This document shows positions 17,393-25,129 of a DNA stretch of 64,000 nt, piece after piece. The DNA comes from DASPFV01 sp035620975. Lineage in GTDB: Bacteria; Acidobacteriota; Vicinamibacteria; Vicinamibacterales; 2-12-FULL-66-21. The stretch spans positions 1 to 64,000 of the forward strand of contig DASPFV010000221.1 of the NCBI GenBank assembly GCA_035620975.1, in the 5' to 3' direction. Below the pieces are notes generated by a model. The model saw only the letters and a program-made list of their open reading frames with translations, did not search any database and was not told the origin of the DNA. The position numbers and the translations under genes are program-made. Position 1 is the first letter of the stretch; each line of letters starts with the position of its first letter.

Positions 17393-18508
17393 TCAGTCGG
17401 TCGGCTCGCCCGGGAGAAGCGCCTCGGTCGGCAGGGTCTGCGGTCCCTGCTCCGTGCACACCGCATAGGTGCTGCCGTACATCGAGACGGCCGCGTAGTC
17501 TCCCCGTGAGTTGAGCGCGTAGAAGCTGACGTTGAAGGAGGGCTGGCCGCGCTCGTTGAGCAGTCGGGTCTCGACGGTGTTCGCCGTGATGCGCCGCAGC
17601 GCCTCGACCCCGGCGTCCTTCGGATGACGCCCCCGCCGCATCTCTTCGACCACGAGGAACGAGCAGAGGCCGAACAGGTTCGCTTCCCCGCGCCCGGTCG
17701 ACCCGGCGGCGCCGACCGCCCCGTCCACGTACAGGCCCGCCCCGAGGATGGGCGAATCGCCGACGCGCCCGGGTATTTTCCAGGCAAGGCCGCTGGTCGT
17801 GGTCACGCCGCAGATCTCCCCCTTCGAGCTGATCCCGTTGCAGTTGATGGTTCCGTAGAAGTGCTCGGGGTCGACCCAGCCCTCGGCAATCATGTCCAGC
17901 TCGACGCGCCGGCGTGCCGCCTCCCGTTTCCGGGGATCGAGGTAATGCAGCGGGTCCGTACGACGCTTCCACTCCACCCAGGCCGCGCGCGAGCGTTCGG
18001 TGTTGAGATCCGCTTCGACTGCGAAACCGAAGCTCCGCGCAAACCGCTGAGCATCGGCCCCGACGATCAAATGATGATCCGTCTCGTCCATCACCTTCCG
18101 GGCGACGAGCGACGGAGTGCGTACGCCCTCCAGGCAGGCCACCGCGCCGGCGCGTTTCGCCGGCCCGTGCATGCAGGACGCGTCGAGCTGGACGACCCCG
18201 TCGGCATTCGGCAGCCCGCCGTAGCCCACGCTCGTGTCCTCCGGATCGAGCTCACAGAGGTTGACTCCGGCAATGAGAGCGTCCAGCACGTCCCGGCCCT
18301 CGGCCATCAGCCCGAACGCCAGCTCGACAGCCGTTTTCGAACCGCCATTCCGGTACCGGTTCCCGTTCGAGGACGCGATGACCACGGGCTTCGGGCGAGA
18401 GGACACGATGGCCGGCGCCTGTCCGGCCGCGGCCCGCGTGGAAGTCGTGACGATGCCGACCGCGGCGCCGGCTTTCACGAACTCGCGGCGATTGATCCTG
18501 CGAGACAT
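17393..18508 (-). CDS. Tat-exported N4-(beta-N-acetylglucosaminyl)-L-asparaginase-type Ntn hydrolase
   Basis: A 371-residue protein starting with a twin-arginine signal (RRINRREFVK at residues 3-12, then a hydrophobic stretch), so it is predicted to use the Tat system; tatA and tatC are in this window. The body is an isoaspartyl peptidase/asparaginase family (T2) Ntn hydrolase: the cleavage site and nucleophile are Gly219-Thr220 (YGTINCNG), with GRVGDSPILGAGLYVD and the STGRGE segment forming the substrate pocket. Family members cleave Asn-linked GlcNAc or asparagine/isoaspartyl bonds. AAGGGA lies 9 nt before ATG 18508, and the gene is 25 bp downstream of the creatininase-family gene, so they form an operon. 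Confidence 0.9.
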   Translation of the reverse strand: MSRRINRREFVKAGAAVGIVTTSTRAAAGQAPAIVSSRPKPVVIASSNGNRYRNGGSKTAVELAFGLMAEGRDVLDALIAGVNLCELDPEDTSVGYGGLPNADGVVQLDASCMHGPAKRAGAVACLEGVRTPSLVARKVMDETDHHLIVGADAQRFARSFGFAVEADLNTERSRAAWVEWKRRTDPLHYLDPRKREAARRRVELDMIAEGWVDPEHFYGTINCNGISSKGEICGVTTTSGLAWKIPGRVGDSPILGAGLYVDGAVGAAGSTGRGEANLFGLCSFLVVEEMRRGRHPKDAGVEALRRITANTVETRLLNERGQPSFNVSFYALNSRGDYAAVSMYGSTYAVCTEQGPQTLPTEALLPGEPTD

Positions 18509-18533
18509 CGGACTGGTCCCTTTCGATGACGGG

Positions 18534-19379
18534 TCAGCGCTCGATCATGTTCCACTTCCGGATGGTGTCCTCGATGAGGCGCGCCATCTTGTCGTTCACG
18601 GCCGCGAAGTAACGCTTCGCCCTGGGGGCATCGAAGCGCGGAAATCCCTGGCCTTCCCTGTACAGCCCGATGCTGGAAGGGCTCGGATAGGCACTCCACG
18701 TATTCGGGGCGGGGTTCGCCGTCGCCATCTCGGGTCCCGAATAGCGCGACTGGTGCACCAGCGAGGGATCGATGGCGAGCATGAACGCGTTCTCGTTCTC
18801 CCCGGCATGTCCGCCGTCTTCGCCGAACACGTCCAGCGTCACGTCCGCGCAGTAGGCCCACCAGTTGACGACGAGCGTGCGGACACTCGCTTCGCGGCCG
18901 ACCTCCACGCCGAGCGCATTCAGGACGGCCGTCTGGGGACCGCCGTGTCCGTTGATCAGGATGATGTTGCGGAACCGGTTCTTCGCCAATCCGAGCAGCA
19001 CCGCTTTCACGTACGGACGGTAGGCCTCCTCCGGGACCGTGAACGCTCCGGGATAGGCGTCCATGGAGCCGGTGATGCCGTACGGAATCACGGGGGCGAT
19101 CATGGCGTTGACCCGGGGAGCGATCGCTCTCGCGATCGCGACGGGGGCGATGATGTCCGCTCCGTTGGCGGTGACGCCATGCGGCTCCAGGGTGCCGAGC
19201 GGCACGAGAACGGTCTCGACGCGCGCGGGCACGGCCTCGCGGAACTCCATCCAGTTGATCCGTTCCAGCTCGCGGGTCGACAACTCCTGGGCACGCGCGC
19301 CTGCCGGCCCCATCCAGGCCAGCACGATGACCGCGCCAGCAGCGAACCCCGCCGCGATGCTCCTCTCCAGCGTCACCAT
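18534..19379 (-). CDS. Exported creatininase-family amidohydrolase
   Basis: A 281-residue protein with a signal peptide (about 1-31) and a creatininase fold. Predicted zinc ligands are Glu65 and His67 (GTLEPHG), Asp75 (NGAD), His145 (NGHGG) and the H191-A-G-E194 segment. The family opens cyclic or linear amides such as creatinine, formylated intermediates or mycofactocin precursor tails; the exact substrate is unknown. I chose ATG 19379 because the protein then begins with the signal peptide; a longer frame to 19535 would overlap the divergent dehydratase gene. A TACACT -10 lies on the minus strand at 19460-19455. Confidence 0.87.
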   Translation of the reverse strand: MVTLERSIAAGFAAGAVIVLAWMGPAGARAQELSTRELERINWMEFREAVPARVETVLVPLGTLEPHGVTANGADIIAPVAIARAIAPRVNAMIAPVIPYGITGSMDAYPGAFTVPEEAYRPYVKAVLLGLAKNRFRNIILINGHGGPQTAVLNALGVEVGREASVRTLVVNWWAYCADVTLDVFGEDGGHAGENENAFMLAIDPSLVHQSRYSGPEMATANPAPNTWSAYPSPSSIGLYREGQGFPRFDAPRAKRYFAAVNDKMARLIEDTIRKWNMIER

Positions 19380-19469
19380 GCGATTTTCCGCTGTCGCCCG
19401 TGCCGGCTGCGCCGCGTCGGGAAGCAGACGGCGGCCGGACCGCCGCGGGGGAAAAGTGTAGCGGATTTG

Positions 19470-19499
19470 TTGACGCACGGCGAACCAGCCTAGTACGAT
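19470..19499 (+). promoter_or_regulatory. Sigma70-type promoter for the dehydratase gene
   Basis: TTGACG (19470-19475), an 18-bp spacer and TACGAT (19494-19499). The start of transcription should fall near 19506-19508, right at the proposed TTG start codon, so the mRNA would be leaderless or nearly so. Confidence 0.5.
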
Positions 19500-19507
19500 G
19501 CGCGTTC

Positions 19508-20512
19508 TTGACCACGGCGACGAGACACGTCTCACTCGACACGATTCGCGATGCGGCCGCCGACGTCTACACCGTGGCCGTTCGCACCCCGCTCATTCGG
19601 CTGTCCGGAGACGCGGACAGTCCGCAGGTTCATCTCAAGCTCGAGACGCTGCAGCCGATCGGGTCGTTCAAGATCCGGGGGGCGTACAATACTGTCCGCC
19701 AGCTCACGCAGGAGGAGCTGTCGCGGGGAATCTGGACCGTGAGCGCCGGAAACGCGGCGCAGGGCGCGGCCCTCGCCGCCAGGGCGTGCGGCGCCCGCTG
19801 CAGCGTCCTCGTCATGGACACGACGCCAGAGACGAAGCTGCGCGCGATCGAGCGCCTCGGCGCCAGCATCGTGAAAGCCACGTACGATGAATGCTGGCGG
19901 ACGGTCGAGGAACACCGGTCCGATCGGATGTCCGGCCACCTGGTCCATCCCTTCGACGACGATCGGTTCATCAGCGGGAACGGGACCATCGGACTCGAAA
20001 TCGTCGAGGACCTGCCGGACGTCGATGCGGTCATCGCGCCGATTGGGGGCGGCGGCCTGCTCGCCGGAGTCGGATGCGCGATCCGGACGCTCAGGCCCGG
20101 GGCCGCTGTCTATGCAGCCGAACCGGCGACCGCTGCCCCGCTCGCCGCGTCGTTCCGCGCCGGACAGCCCGTCAGGTTCGACGGCTGGACCGCGTCCTTC
20201 GTGGACGGCGCGGGGGGCAAGTCCGTGCTTCCCACGATGTGGCCGATGCTGCGGCAGTGGGTGACCGAATCGCTCGTGGTCAGTCTGGACGAGGCAGCGG
20301 ATGCCATGCGGCTGGTGGCGGACCGCATGCACGTGATTGCCGAAGGCGCCGCCGCATGCGCCGTGGCAGCCGCCCTTTCGCCCGCCATGACCGCGCGCGG
20401 CCACCGGCGCATCGTCGCCGTCGTGTCGGGCGGCAACATTGATCTCGCGCGCTTCGCCCAGCTCGTCGGGGCGTGCACGGACGGAGCCCGGCGACCGGAT
20501 AGCCAGTTATAG
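19508..20512 (+). CDS. PLP-dependent threonine/serine dehydratase (fold type II)
   Basis: A protein of about 334 residues of the tryptophan synthase beta-like PLP family. Lys55 in GSFKIRGAYN is the PLP Schiff base, PIGGGGLLAG is the phosphate loop, and VVSGGNID is near the end. Family members deaminate threonine or serine to 2-oxobutanoate or pyruvate. There is no C-terminal ACT domain, so it looks like a catabolic or housekeeping dehydratase rather than isoleucine-feedback-regulated IlvA. The start is uncertain: TTG 19508 keeps the family N-terminus (SLDTIRDAA) and fits the promoter, but the frame is open back to 19400. It is divergent from the creatininase gene. Confidence 0.82.
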   Translation: MTTATRHVSLDTIRDAAADVYTVAVRTPLIRLSGDADSPQVHLKLETLQPIGSFKIRGAYNTVRQLTQEELSRGIWTVSAGNAAQGAALAARACGARCSVLVMDTTPETKLRAIERLGASIVKATYDECWRTVEEHRSDRMSGHLVHPFDDDRFISGNGTIGLEIVEDLPDVDAVIAPIGGGGLLAGVGCAIRTLRPGAAVYAAEPATAAPLAASFRAGQPVRFDGWTASFVDGAGGKSVLPTMWPMLRQWVTESLVVSLDEAADAMRLVADRMHVIAEGAAACAVAAALSPAMTARGHRRIVAVVSGGNIDLARFAQLVGACTDGARRPDSQL

Positions 20513-20525
20513 AGAACGGAGACCC

Positions 20526-22673
20526 GTGGACACGAACGCCCCCGCAACGCCTGGGATTCCTGGTCGGCTGGCCCGCCTGCCGGAGCTGGCCAACGACCTG
20601 TGGTGGACCTGGAATCCGCAAGCCCGTGAAGTCTTCCGCCGGCTCGACTACCCGCTGTGGCGCCAGACGGCACACAACCCCGTGCTGATGCTCAAGCTCA
20701 TCCCGCAGGACCTGCTCGCGCGAGCCGCGGCCGATCCCGGATTCCTGGTCCTGTACGACGAAGCCATGGCGGCGCTGGATCGCGCGCGAAGCGCCCGCGA
20801 CACCTGGTGGCTCGATCGCATGCCGGACCTGCAGGGGCCCATCGCCTACTTCTCGGCGGAATTCGCGCTTCACCAGTCGCTGCCGATCTATGCCGGGGGG
20901 CTCGGGGTCCTCGCCGGCGATCACTGCAAGGAAGCCAGCGACCTCGGGATTCCACTGATTGGCGTCGGGTTCATGTATCCACAGGGCTATTTTCACCAGC
21001 TCGTCTCGGCGGAGGGCTGGCAGCAGGAGGTCTACGAGCGGCTGAACTGGACGGACGCCCCGATCGAGCAGGCGACCACGGCGGAGGGCAAGCCCTGCAT
21101 CATCGCAGTGCCGCTCGGCAGCCGCAGCGTCCTGGTTTCGGTGTGGCGCGTACGGCTCGGACGCGTGAAGCTGTATCTGCTGGATACCGACCTCGAGGAG
21201 AACGCTCCCTGGGACCGGGAGCTCTCGGCGCGTCTCTACGGCGGGGACCGCGAGACGCGAATCCAGCAGGAGATCATCCTGGGCATCGGCGGCGTCCGCG
21301 CCCTGCGCGTGCTCGGGTCGGCGCCGGCGGCGTGGCACCTCAACGAGGGGCATGCCGCGTTCGTCGTGCTGCAGCGCATCCGCGATCTCATCGAGGGGGG
21401 GCAGACCTTCGAGGCCGCCCTCGAGGAGGTGCGCCAGACGACCATCTTCACGACGCACACGCCGGTCCCGGCCGGGCACGACGCGTTCCCGTTCAACCTC
21501 GTCGAGACCCACCTGGCGGGGGCCTGGGGCACCCTCGGCAACTACCGCGACCAGTTCATGGCGCTCGGGCACTACGACAACGGGAGCGGTCCGCTGTTCA
21601 ACATGACCGCCCTCGCGCTCCGGACGTCGCGATACGTGAACGGCGTCTCCCAGCTGCACGGGCAGGTCACCAGGGAGATGTGGGCGCCCATCTGGCCCGG
21701 CACAAAGGAGGACGACCGGCCGGTGCGCGCCATCACCAACGGAGTGCACATCCCAACCTGGCTCTCGGCGGAGCTCACCGCGCTGTTCGACGAGTACCTG
21801 CCGGCCGACTGGAGGGACCGCCACGACGACCCTGGTGTGTGGGCGAGGGTCCTCGAGATCCCGGACTCGGAGCTCTGGACCGCCCGCCAGGCCCTGCGCC
21901 AGTATCTCTTCGCGTTCATCCGGGAGCGGGCCCGCCAGCGATGGAAGCAAGAACACGTCAGCGCCGCCAGAGTCGTCGCGGCCGGCACGCTCCTCGATCC
22001 CAACGCGCTCACCATCGGCTTCGCGCGACGGTTCACCGGCTACAAGCGATCGGAGCTGATCTTCCGTGATCCGGATCGCCTGCTGCGCATCCTGACCGCC
22101 TCGCGCCGACCGGTGCAGATCATCTTCGCAGGCAAGGCGCACCCGGCCGACGAGACCGGCAAGCACCTCATCCAGCAGGTCTACCGGCGCGCCGTGGACC
22201 CGATGTTCGGCGGCCGAATCGCCTTCGTGGACGATTACGATCTGCACGTGGCGCATTTCCTCGCGCAGGGATGCGACGTCTGGCTCAACAACCCCCGCAA
22301 GCCGCTCGAGGCCTCCGGCACGAGCGGGATGAAGGCCTCCCTGAACGGCGTGCCCCATCTCAGCGTCGGCGACGGGTGGTGGGCCGAGGGCTACGAGGGC
22401 GGCAACGGCTGGATCATCGAGGGGCGAACCGACCCGGCGGACCCTGACGGCGCCGACGCGGCCGACGCCGAGGCCCTCTACCAGCTGCTCGAGCGCGAGG
22501 TCGTACCGAGGTTCTACGATCACGATCCCCTCGGCACCCCGCATCGCTGGCTGCTCATTGTCCGCCAGGCCATCATGTCCGTCGCGCCCCGCTTCAGCGC
22601 GCGCCGCATGCTGAAGCAATACGCGAGCGAGATGTACTCGAAGGCGATGGCTCAGGCCGTCCGGTTCCCCTGA
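20526..22673 (+). CDS. glgP: Alpha-glucan phosphorylase (GT35, short DUF3417 type)
   Basis: A 715-residue phosphorylase that releases glucose 1-phosphate from glycogen or maltodextrin. Residues about 1-110 are the DUF3417 domain (LANDLWWTWNPQAREVFRRL), followed by the GT35 catalytic core: YFSAEFALHQSLPIYAGGLG, HLNEGHAAF, ARRFTGYKR, and the PLP-lysine motif GTSGMKASLNG. The missing regulatory extensions place it in the bacterial/archaeal alpha-glucan phosphorylase subfamily rather than the E. coli GlgP/MalP type. GTG 20526 is chosen because GGAG lies 5 nt upstream; the frame from 20439 would overlap the dehydratase gene. No other glycogen gene is nearby. Confidence 0.93.
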   Translation: MDTNAPATPGIPGRLARLPELANDLWWTWNPQAREVFRRLDYPLWRQTAHNPVLMLKLIPQDLLARAAADPGFLVLYDEAMAALDRARSARDTWWLDRMPDLQGPIAYFSAEFALHQSLPIYAGGLGVLAGDHCKEASDLGIPLIGVGFMYPQGYFHQLVSAEGWQQEVYERLNWTDAPIEQATTAEGKPCIIAVPLGSRSVLVSVWRVRLGRVKLYLLDTDLEENAPWDRELSARLYGGDRETRIQQEIILGIGGVRALRVLGSAPAAWHLNEGHAAFVVLQRIRDLIEGGQTFEAALEEVRQTTIFTTHTPVPAGHDAFPFNLVETHLAGAWGTLGNYRDQFMALGHYDNGSGPLFNMTALALRTSRYVNGVSQLHGQVTREMWAPIWPGTKEDDRPVRAITNGVHIPTWLSAELTALFDEYLPADWRDRHDDPGVWARVLEIPDSELWTARQALRQYLFAFIRERARQRWKQEHVSAARVVAAGTLLDPNALTIGFARRFTGYKRSELIFRDPDRLLRILTASRRPVQIIFAGKAHPADETGKHLIQQVYRRAVDPMFGGRIAFVDDYDLHVAHFLAQGCDVWLNNPRKPLEASGTSGMKASLNGVPHLSVGDGWWAEGYEGGNGWIIEGRTDPADPDGADAADAEALYQLLEREVVPRFYDHDPLGTPHRWLLIVRQAIMSVAPRFSARRMLKQYASEMYSKAMAQAVRFP

Positions 22674-22728
22674 GTCGCGGAACAGTGCTCTGCGGCCCGC
22701 GTTTCTCAGCGGCCTCCGCCAGCCGGAG

Positions 22729-22737
22729 TGCTAAGAT
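22729..22737 (+). promoter_or_regulatory. Extended -10 promoter, apparently leaderless
   Basis: TGC plus TAAGAT (22732-22737) with only 6 nt to the ATG at 22744. Transcription would begin at or next to the A of the start codon. Confidence 0.45.
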
Positions 22738-22743
22738 CGGGCG

Positions 22744-23202
22744 ATGTCTCGAAAGACGGTGGCCCAGACGCGCTGTGCGCTGTGCGGTGCCAAGGACGTA
22801 TCAGAGCCGCGCGGCGAAGAGCGGTACTGCCGCGACTGCTGGGACAAGAAGATCGCGGTCGAGGAGATCGTCGCCCGCGAGTTCGCGCTCAAGCGCTACA
22901 TCCGCGCGCACAGCGCCGAGAAGTACCTCATCTACCACTCGACCCTGAAGCGCCCCTGCGGGCAGCTCATCGTGGTCGACGACGGGTACGATCTGTTCCT
23001 GACGATGGTGCTCTATCCGAGCTTCACGTGGGACGAGGCGGCCTACCACCTGGACGGCGATCCCGAAGGGCGCACCTTTGCGGAGATCCTGGTCGACGTC
23101 GTCGCCGCCGAGGTCATCGAGCCGTGGGGTGGGGGCAAGTGGCACCTCGAGATCTTCCGCTCCTCCAGCCCGGAACCGGAGGACTGGAACGGAGAGATGT
23201 AG
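22744..23202 (+). CDS. Conserved-looking small protein with an N-terminal zinc knuckle
   Basis: I do not recognise the family. The 152-residue protein opens with a C-x2-C-x14-C-x2-C set (Cys11, 14, 29, 32), which should bind one zinc, then a charged helix (EEIVAREFALKRYIRAHSAE), a beta-rich middle (GQLIVVDDGYDLFLTMVLYP) and an acidic C-terminus. It has no signal peptide. It lies between glgP and a small exported protein and seems to have its own promoter. No function is inferred. Confidence 0.7.
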   Translation: MSRKTVAQTRCALCGAKDVSEPRGEERYCRDCWDKKIAVEEIVAREFALKRYIRAHSAEKYLIYHSTLKRPCGQLIVVDDGYDLFLTMVLYPSFTWDEAAYHLDGDPEGRTFAEILVDVVAAEVIEPWGGGKWHLEIFRSSSPEPEDWNGEM

Positions 23203-23207
23203 CGGCC

Positions 23208-23213
23208 TATAAT
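23208..23213 (+). promoter_or_regulatory. -10 element before the small exported protein
   Basis: A perfect TATAAT just after the zinc-knuckle gene, 32 nt before ATG 23246. TGGAAC 17 bp upstream (23185-23190) is a weak -35. Confidence 0.45.
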
Positions 23214-23245
23214 CTGGCCAACCCATTGAATTTCGGGAGGTGGCC

Positions 23246-23695
23246 ATGACCCGCCGTGTCGTAGTACCGGCTCTCGCGTTCGCCTTCTCCGTGTTCGTTT
23301 GCGCCGCAGCCTACGGCCAGGCGCAGCCCGCGGCCCCCGCGGCCCCCGCTCCTGCGGCACAGGCCAAGTGGATTCCGCCGATCAAGGGTGTCGCGACGAT
23401 CGAGGTCATCCGCGGGAAGCCCGCGCGGAAGGGCAACGAAATCGTCACGATCCTCAAGATCAAGAACACGTCGAAGGGACCCATTGCGTTGCTGGGGGTC
23501 GACGAGTACTGGTACAACCAGAAGCGCGAGGTGGTCTCCGGCGACAGCGAGAAGGTGAAGCGCCTGATCAACCCCGGAGAGATCGTCGAGGTCACGATGA
23601 GCTCGCCGTGGAAGGAAGGTTTGTACACGAATCAGTACGTCTTCAACCACGCCAACGGGAAGATCGACGCCAAAGCCGTTCAGAAGTTCCAATAG
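23246..23695 (+). CDS. Small exported protein, FxLYD-like beta domain
   Basis: A 149-residue protein with a signal peptide (MTRRVVVPALAFAFSVFVCA) cut near AAYG, a short Ala/Pro/Gln-rich linker, and a beta-sandwich-like domain (VTILKIKNTSKGPIALLGVD ... INPGEIVEVTM). The pattern of a strand ending in an N-T-S stretch followed by polar strands and a P-G-E turn resembles FxLYD/DUF-type secreted domains that describe a comparison of ionised or free ends; the function is unknown. The ATG has an excellent GGGAGG site 5 nt upstream (23235-23240), which decides the start over GTG 23240. Confidence 0.72.
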   Translation: MTRRVVVPALAFAFSVFVCAAAYGQAQPAAPAAPAPAAQAKWIPPIKGVATIEVIRGKPARKGNEIVTILKIKNTSKGPIALLGVDEYWYNQKREVVSGDSEKVKRLINPGEIVEVTMSSPWKEGLYTNQYVFNHANGKIDAKAVQKFQ

Positions 23696-23816
23696 AGCCG
23701 GGTCCCGGGCAGACGGGCTCCGTGTGCGCCTGCGCGGTTCGGAGGCGGGCGAAAAGGCCCGCGTGCCGCCTTCGGGCCGAAGGCGCTCCGGGCGAGGCCC
23801 ACGTGAGAATGCGCGC

Positions 23817-24341
23817 ATGGACGATCTACGGTTCCCCATCGGCCGGTTCACCGTCGACCAGAACGTCACGCCCGACAGGCGCCGCGCCTGGATCCGGCGG
23901 GTCGCCGAGGCGCCTGCCGCGCTCCGGAAAGCGGTGGAAGGGCTCGACGAGCCCCGGCTGAGGACGCCGTACCGCCCGGACGGATGGACGCTCCGCCAGG
24001 TGGTGCACCACGTCCCCGAGAGCCACATGAACGCGTACGTGCGCTTCAAGCTCGCGCTGACCGAAGACAATCCCACCATCAAGCCGTACGACCAGGCGGC
24101 CTGGGCGACCGTGGCCGACACCGATCGGACGCCCGTTCACGTCTCGCTCGACCTGCTCGACGCGCTGCACCAGCGCTGGGTGATCCTGCTCGAGTCGATG
24201 CAGCCCGCGGATTTCTCGCGGCGCCTCGTCCACCCCGAACATGGTCAGCTCGACCTCGACTGGATACTGCAGTTCTACGCCTGGCACGGTCATCACCACG
24301 CGGCCCAGATTGCCGGCCTGAGGGCACGGGAGGGCTGGTAG
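23817..24341 (+). CDS. DinB superfamily / YfiT-like metal-dependent transferase
   Basis: A 174-residue four-helix-bundle protein of the DinB/YfiT group. The three metal-binding histidines are at His64, His157 and His161, with the same spacing as described for Bacillus YfiT. Related proteins include bacillithiol or mycothiol S-transferases and hydrolases; the thiol used here is unknown. ATG 23817 gives the family N-terminus (LRFPIGRF); an upstream extension to 23724 has no support. It is convergent with the PrcB-DUF4870 fusion gene, with 2 bp between stops. Confidence 0.85.
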   Translation: MDDLRFPIGRFTVDQNVTPDRRRAWIRRVAEAPAALRKAVEGLDEPRLRTPYRPDGWTLRQVVHHVPESHMNAYVRFKLALTEDNPTIKPYDQAAWATVADTDRTPVHVSLDLLDALHQRWVILLESMQPADFSRRLVHPEHGQLDLDWILQFYAWHGHHHAAQIAGLRAREGW

Positions 24342-24343
24342 GC

Positions 24344-25129
24344 TCAGCCCTGGAGGCGCGCCCAGCGCGCGGCGTAGACGCCGGCGATTGGCAGCTTCCA
24401 AAGGCGGCCCTTGTACGCCTGGAACAGGCAGGCGGCCCAGATGAGCAGCCAGGCCACTCCGGTTGCCGCGGCGAGCCAGAGCAGGGCCCAGAAGGCAGCG
24501 GGCGACACGAGCAGCAGAAGGAACGCGAGCAGCAGGAAGAGGAGCCCGGCCAGGCTCAGCACGCCCAGCCCGACGAGCGCCTGGAAGGCGTGGAAGCGGA
24601 CGAACCGGCTCGACTGCTCGAGAGCCAGCAGGAGCGCGCCCGAAAGGGGCCCTGCCAGATAGGCCAGCACCGCCGCCGTCCGCGGGGAGAGCCCCGTCGA
24701 GGAAGGCGCCGCCTCATGCCGGCGCGGCGGCGTCGATGCCCTCATCGCAGCGGCGGGAACCGCGTCGGCAGCCTCGAAGCGCACGGCCCCGTCGTAGCGC
24801 GGGACCGTGACGATGTGAAAGGGAGACGAGAGGATCTGGGCCGCCATCGCAGAGGCCGGCGGATGACGCTCGGTGACGAGCAGGACGAGGGCGGCGCCGT
24901 CGCGCCGCGTCCCCGAGATGGCGATTTCCCACCCCGGGGTGGGCCGCTCGCCGGCGAAGGCGGCGGCCACCATCCTCGTGTCGAAGTCGACAACCGGCGG
25001 CGCGAGCTCCGGGCCGGCATGCGCCCGCCACAGCTCGCGCCACTCTTCCTCCGTCCGCAGGATCTGGCGGTGGGCCGTCGTGACCCGGCTCCCCTCTCCA
25101 TAGCCGATCGTCTCGATGGCGCTCGTCAC
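24344..25129 (-). CDS. PrcB_C-like domain fused to a DUF4870/Tic20-like membrane domain
   Basis: A 261-residue protein in two parts. Residues about 50-120 (AGERPTPGWEIAISG ... SPFHIVTVPRYDGAVRFE) match the pattern of the PrcB C-terminal domain, a partner of the Treponema dentilisin protease. Residues about 145-250 have the DUF4870/Tic20-like pattern: LSPRTAAVLAYLAGPLSGAL, RFVRFHAFQALVG and three further hydrophobic helices. There is no signal peptide, so orientation in the membrane is unclear. The GTG start overlaps the stop of the VWFA gene (GTGA), so the two are translationally coupled. I infer a regulator or adaptor for the VWFA protein or for a protease. Confidence 0.72.
   Translation of the reverse strand: MTSAIETIGYGEGSRVTTAHRQILRTEEEWRELWRAHAGPELAPPVVDFDTRMVAAAFAGERPTPGWEIAISGTRRDGAALVLLVTERHPPASAMAAQILSSPFHIVTVPRYDGAVRFEAADAVPAAAMRASTPPRRHEAAPSSTGLSPRTAAVLAYLAGPLSGALLLALEQSSRFVRFHAFQALVGLGVLSLAGLLFLLLAFLLLLVSPAAFWALLWLAAATGVAWLLIWAACLFQAYKGRLWKLPIAGVYAARWARLQG

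Noticed and set aside
20280..22619. A 779-codon open frame antisense to the alpha-glucan phosphorylase
   Set aside because: The + strand gene has full GT35 motifs; the antisense translation has none.
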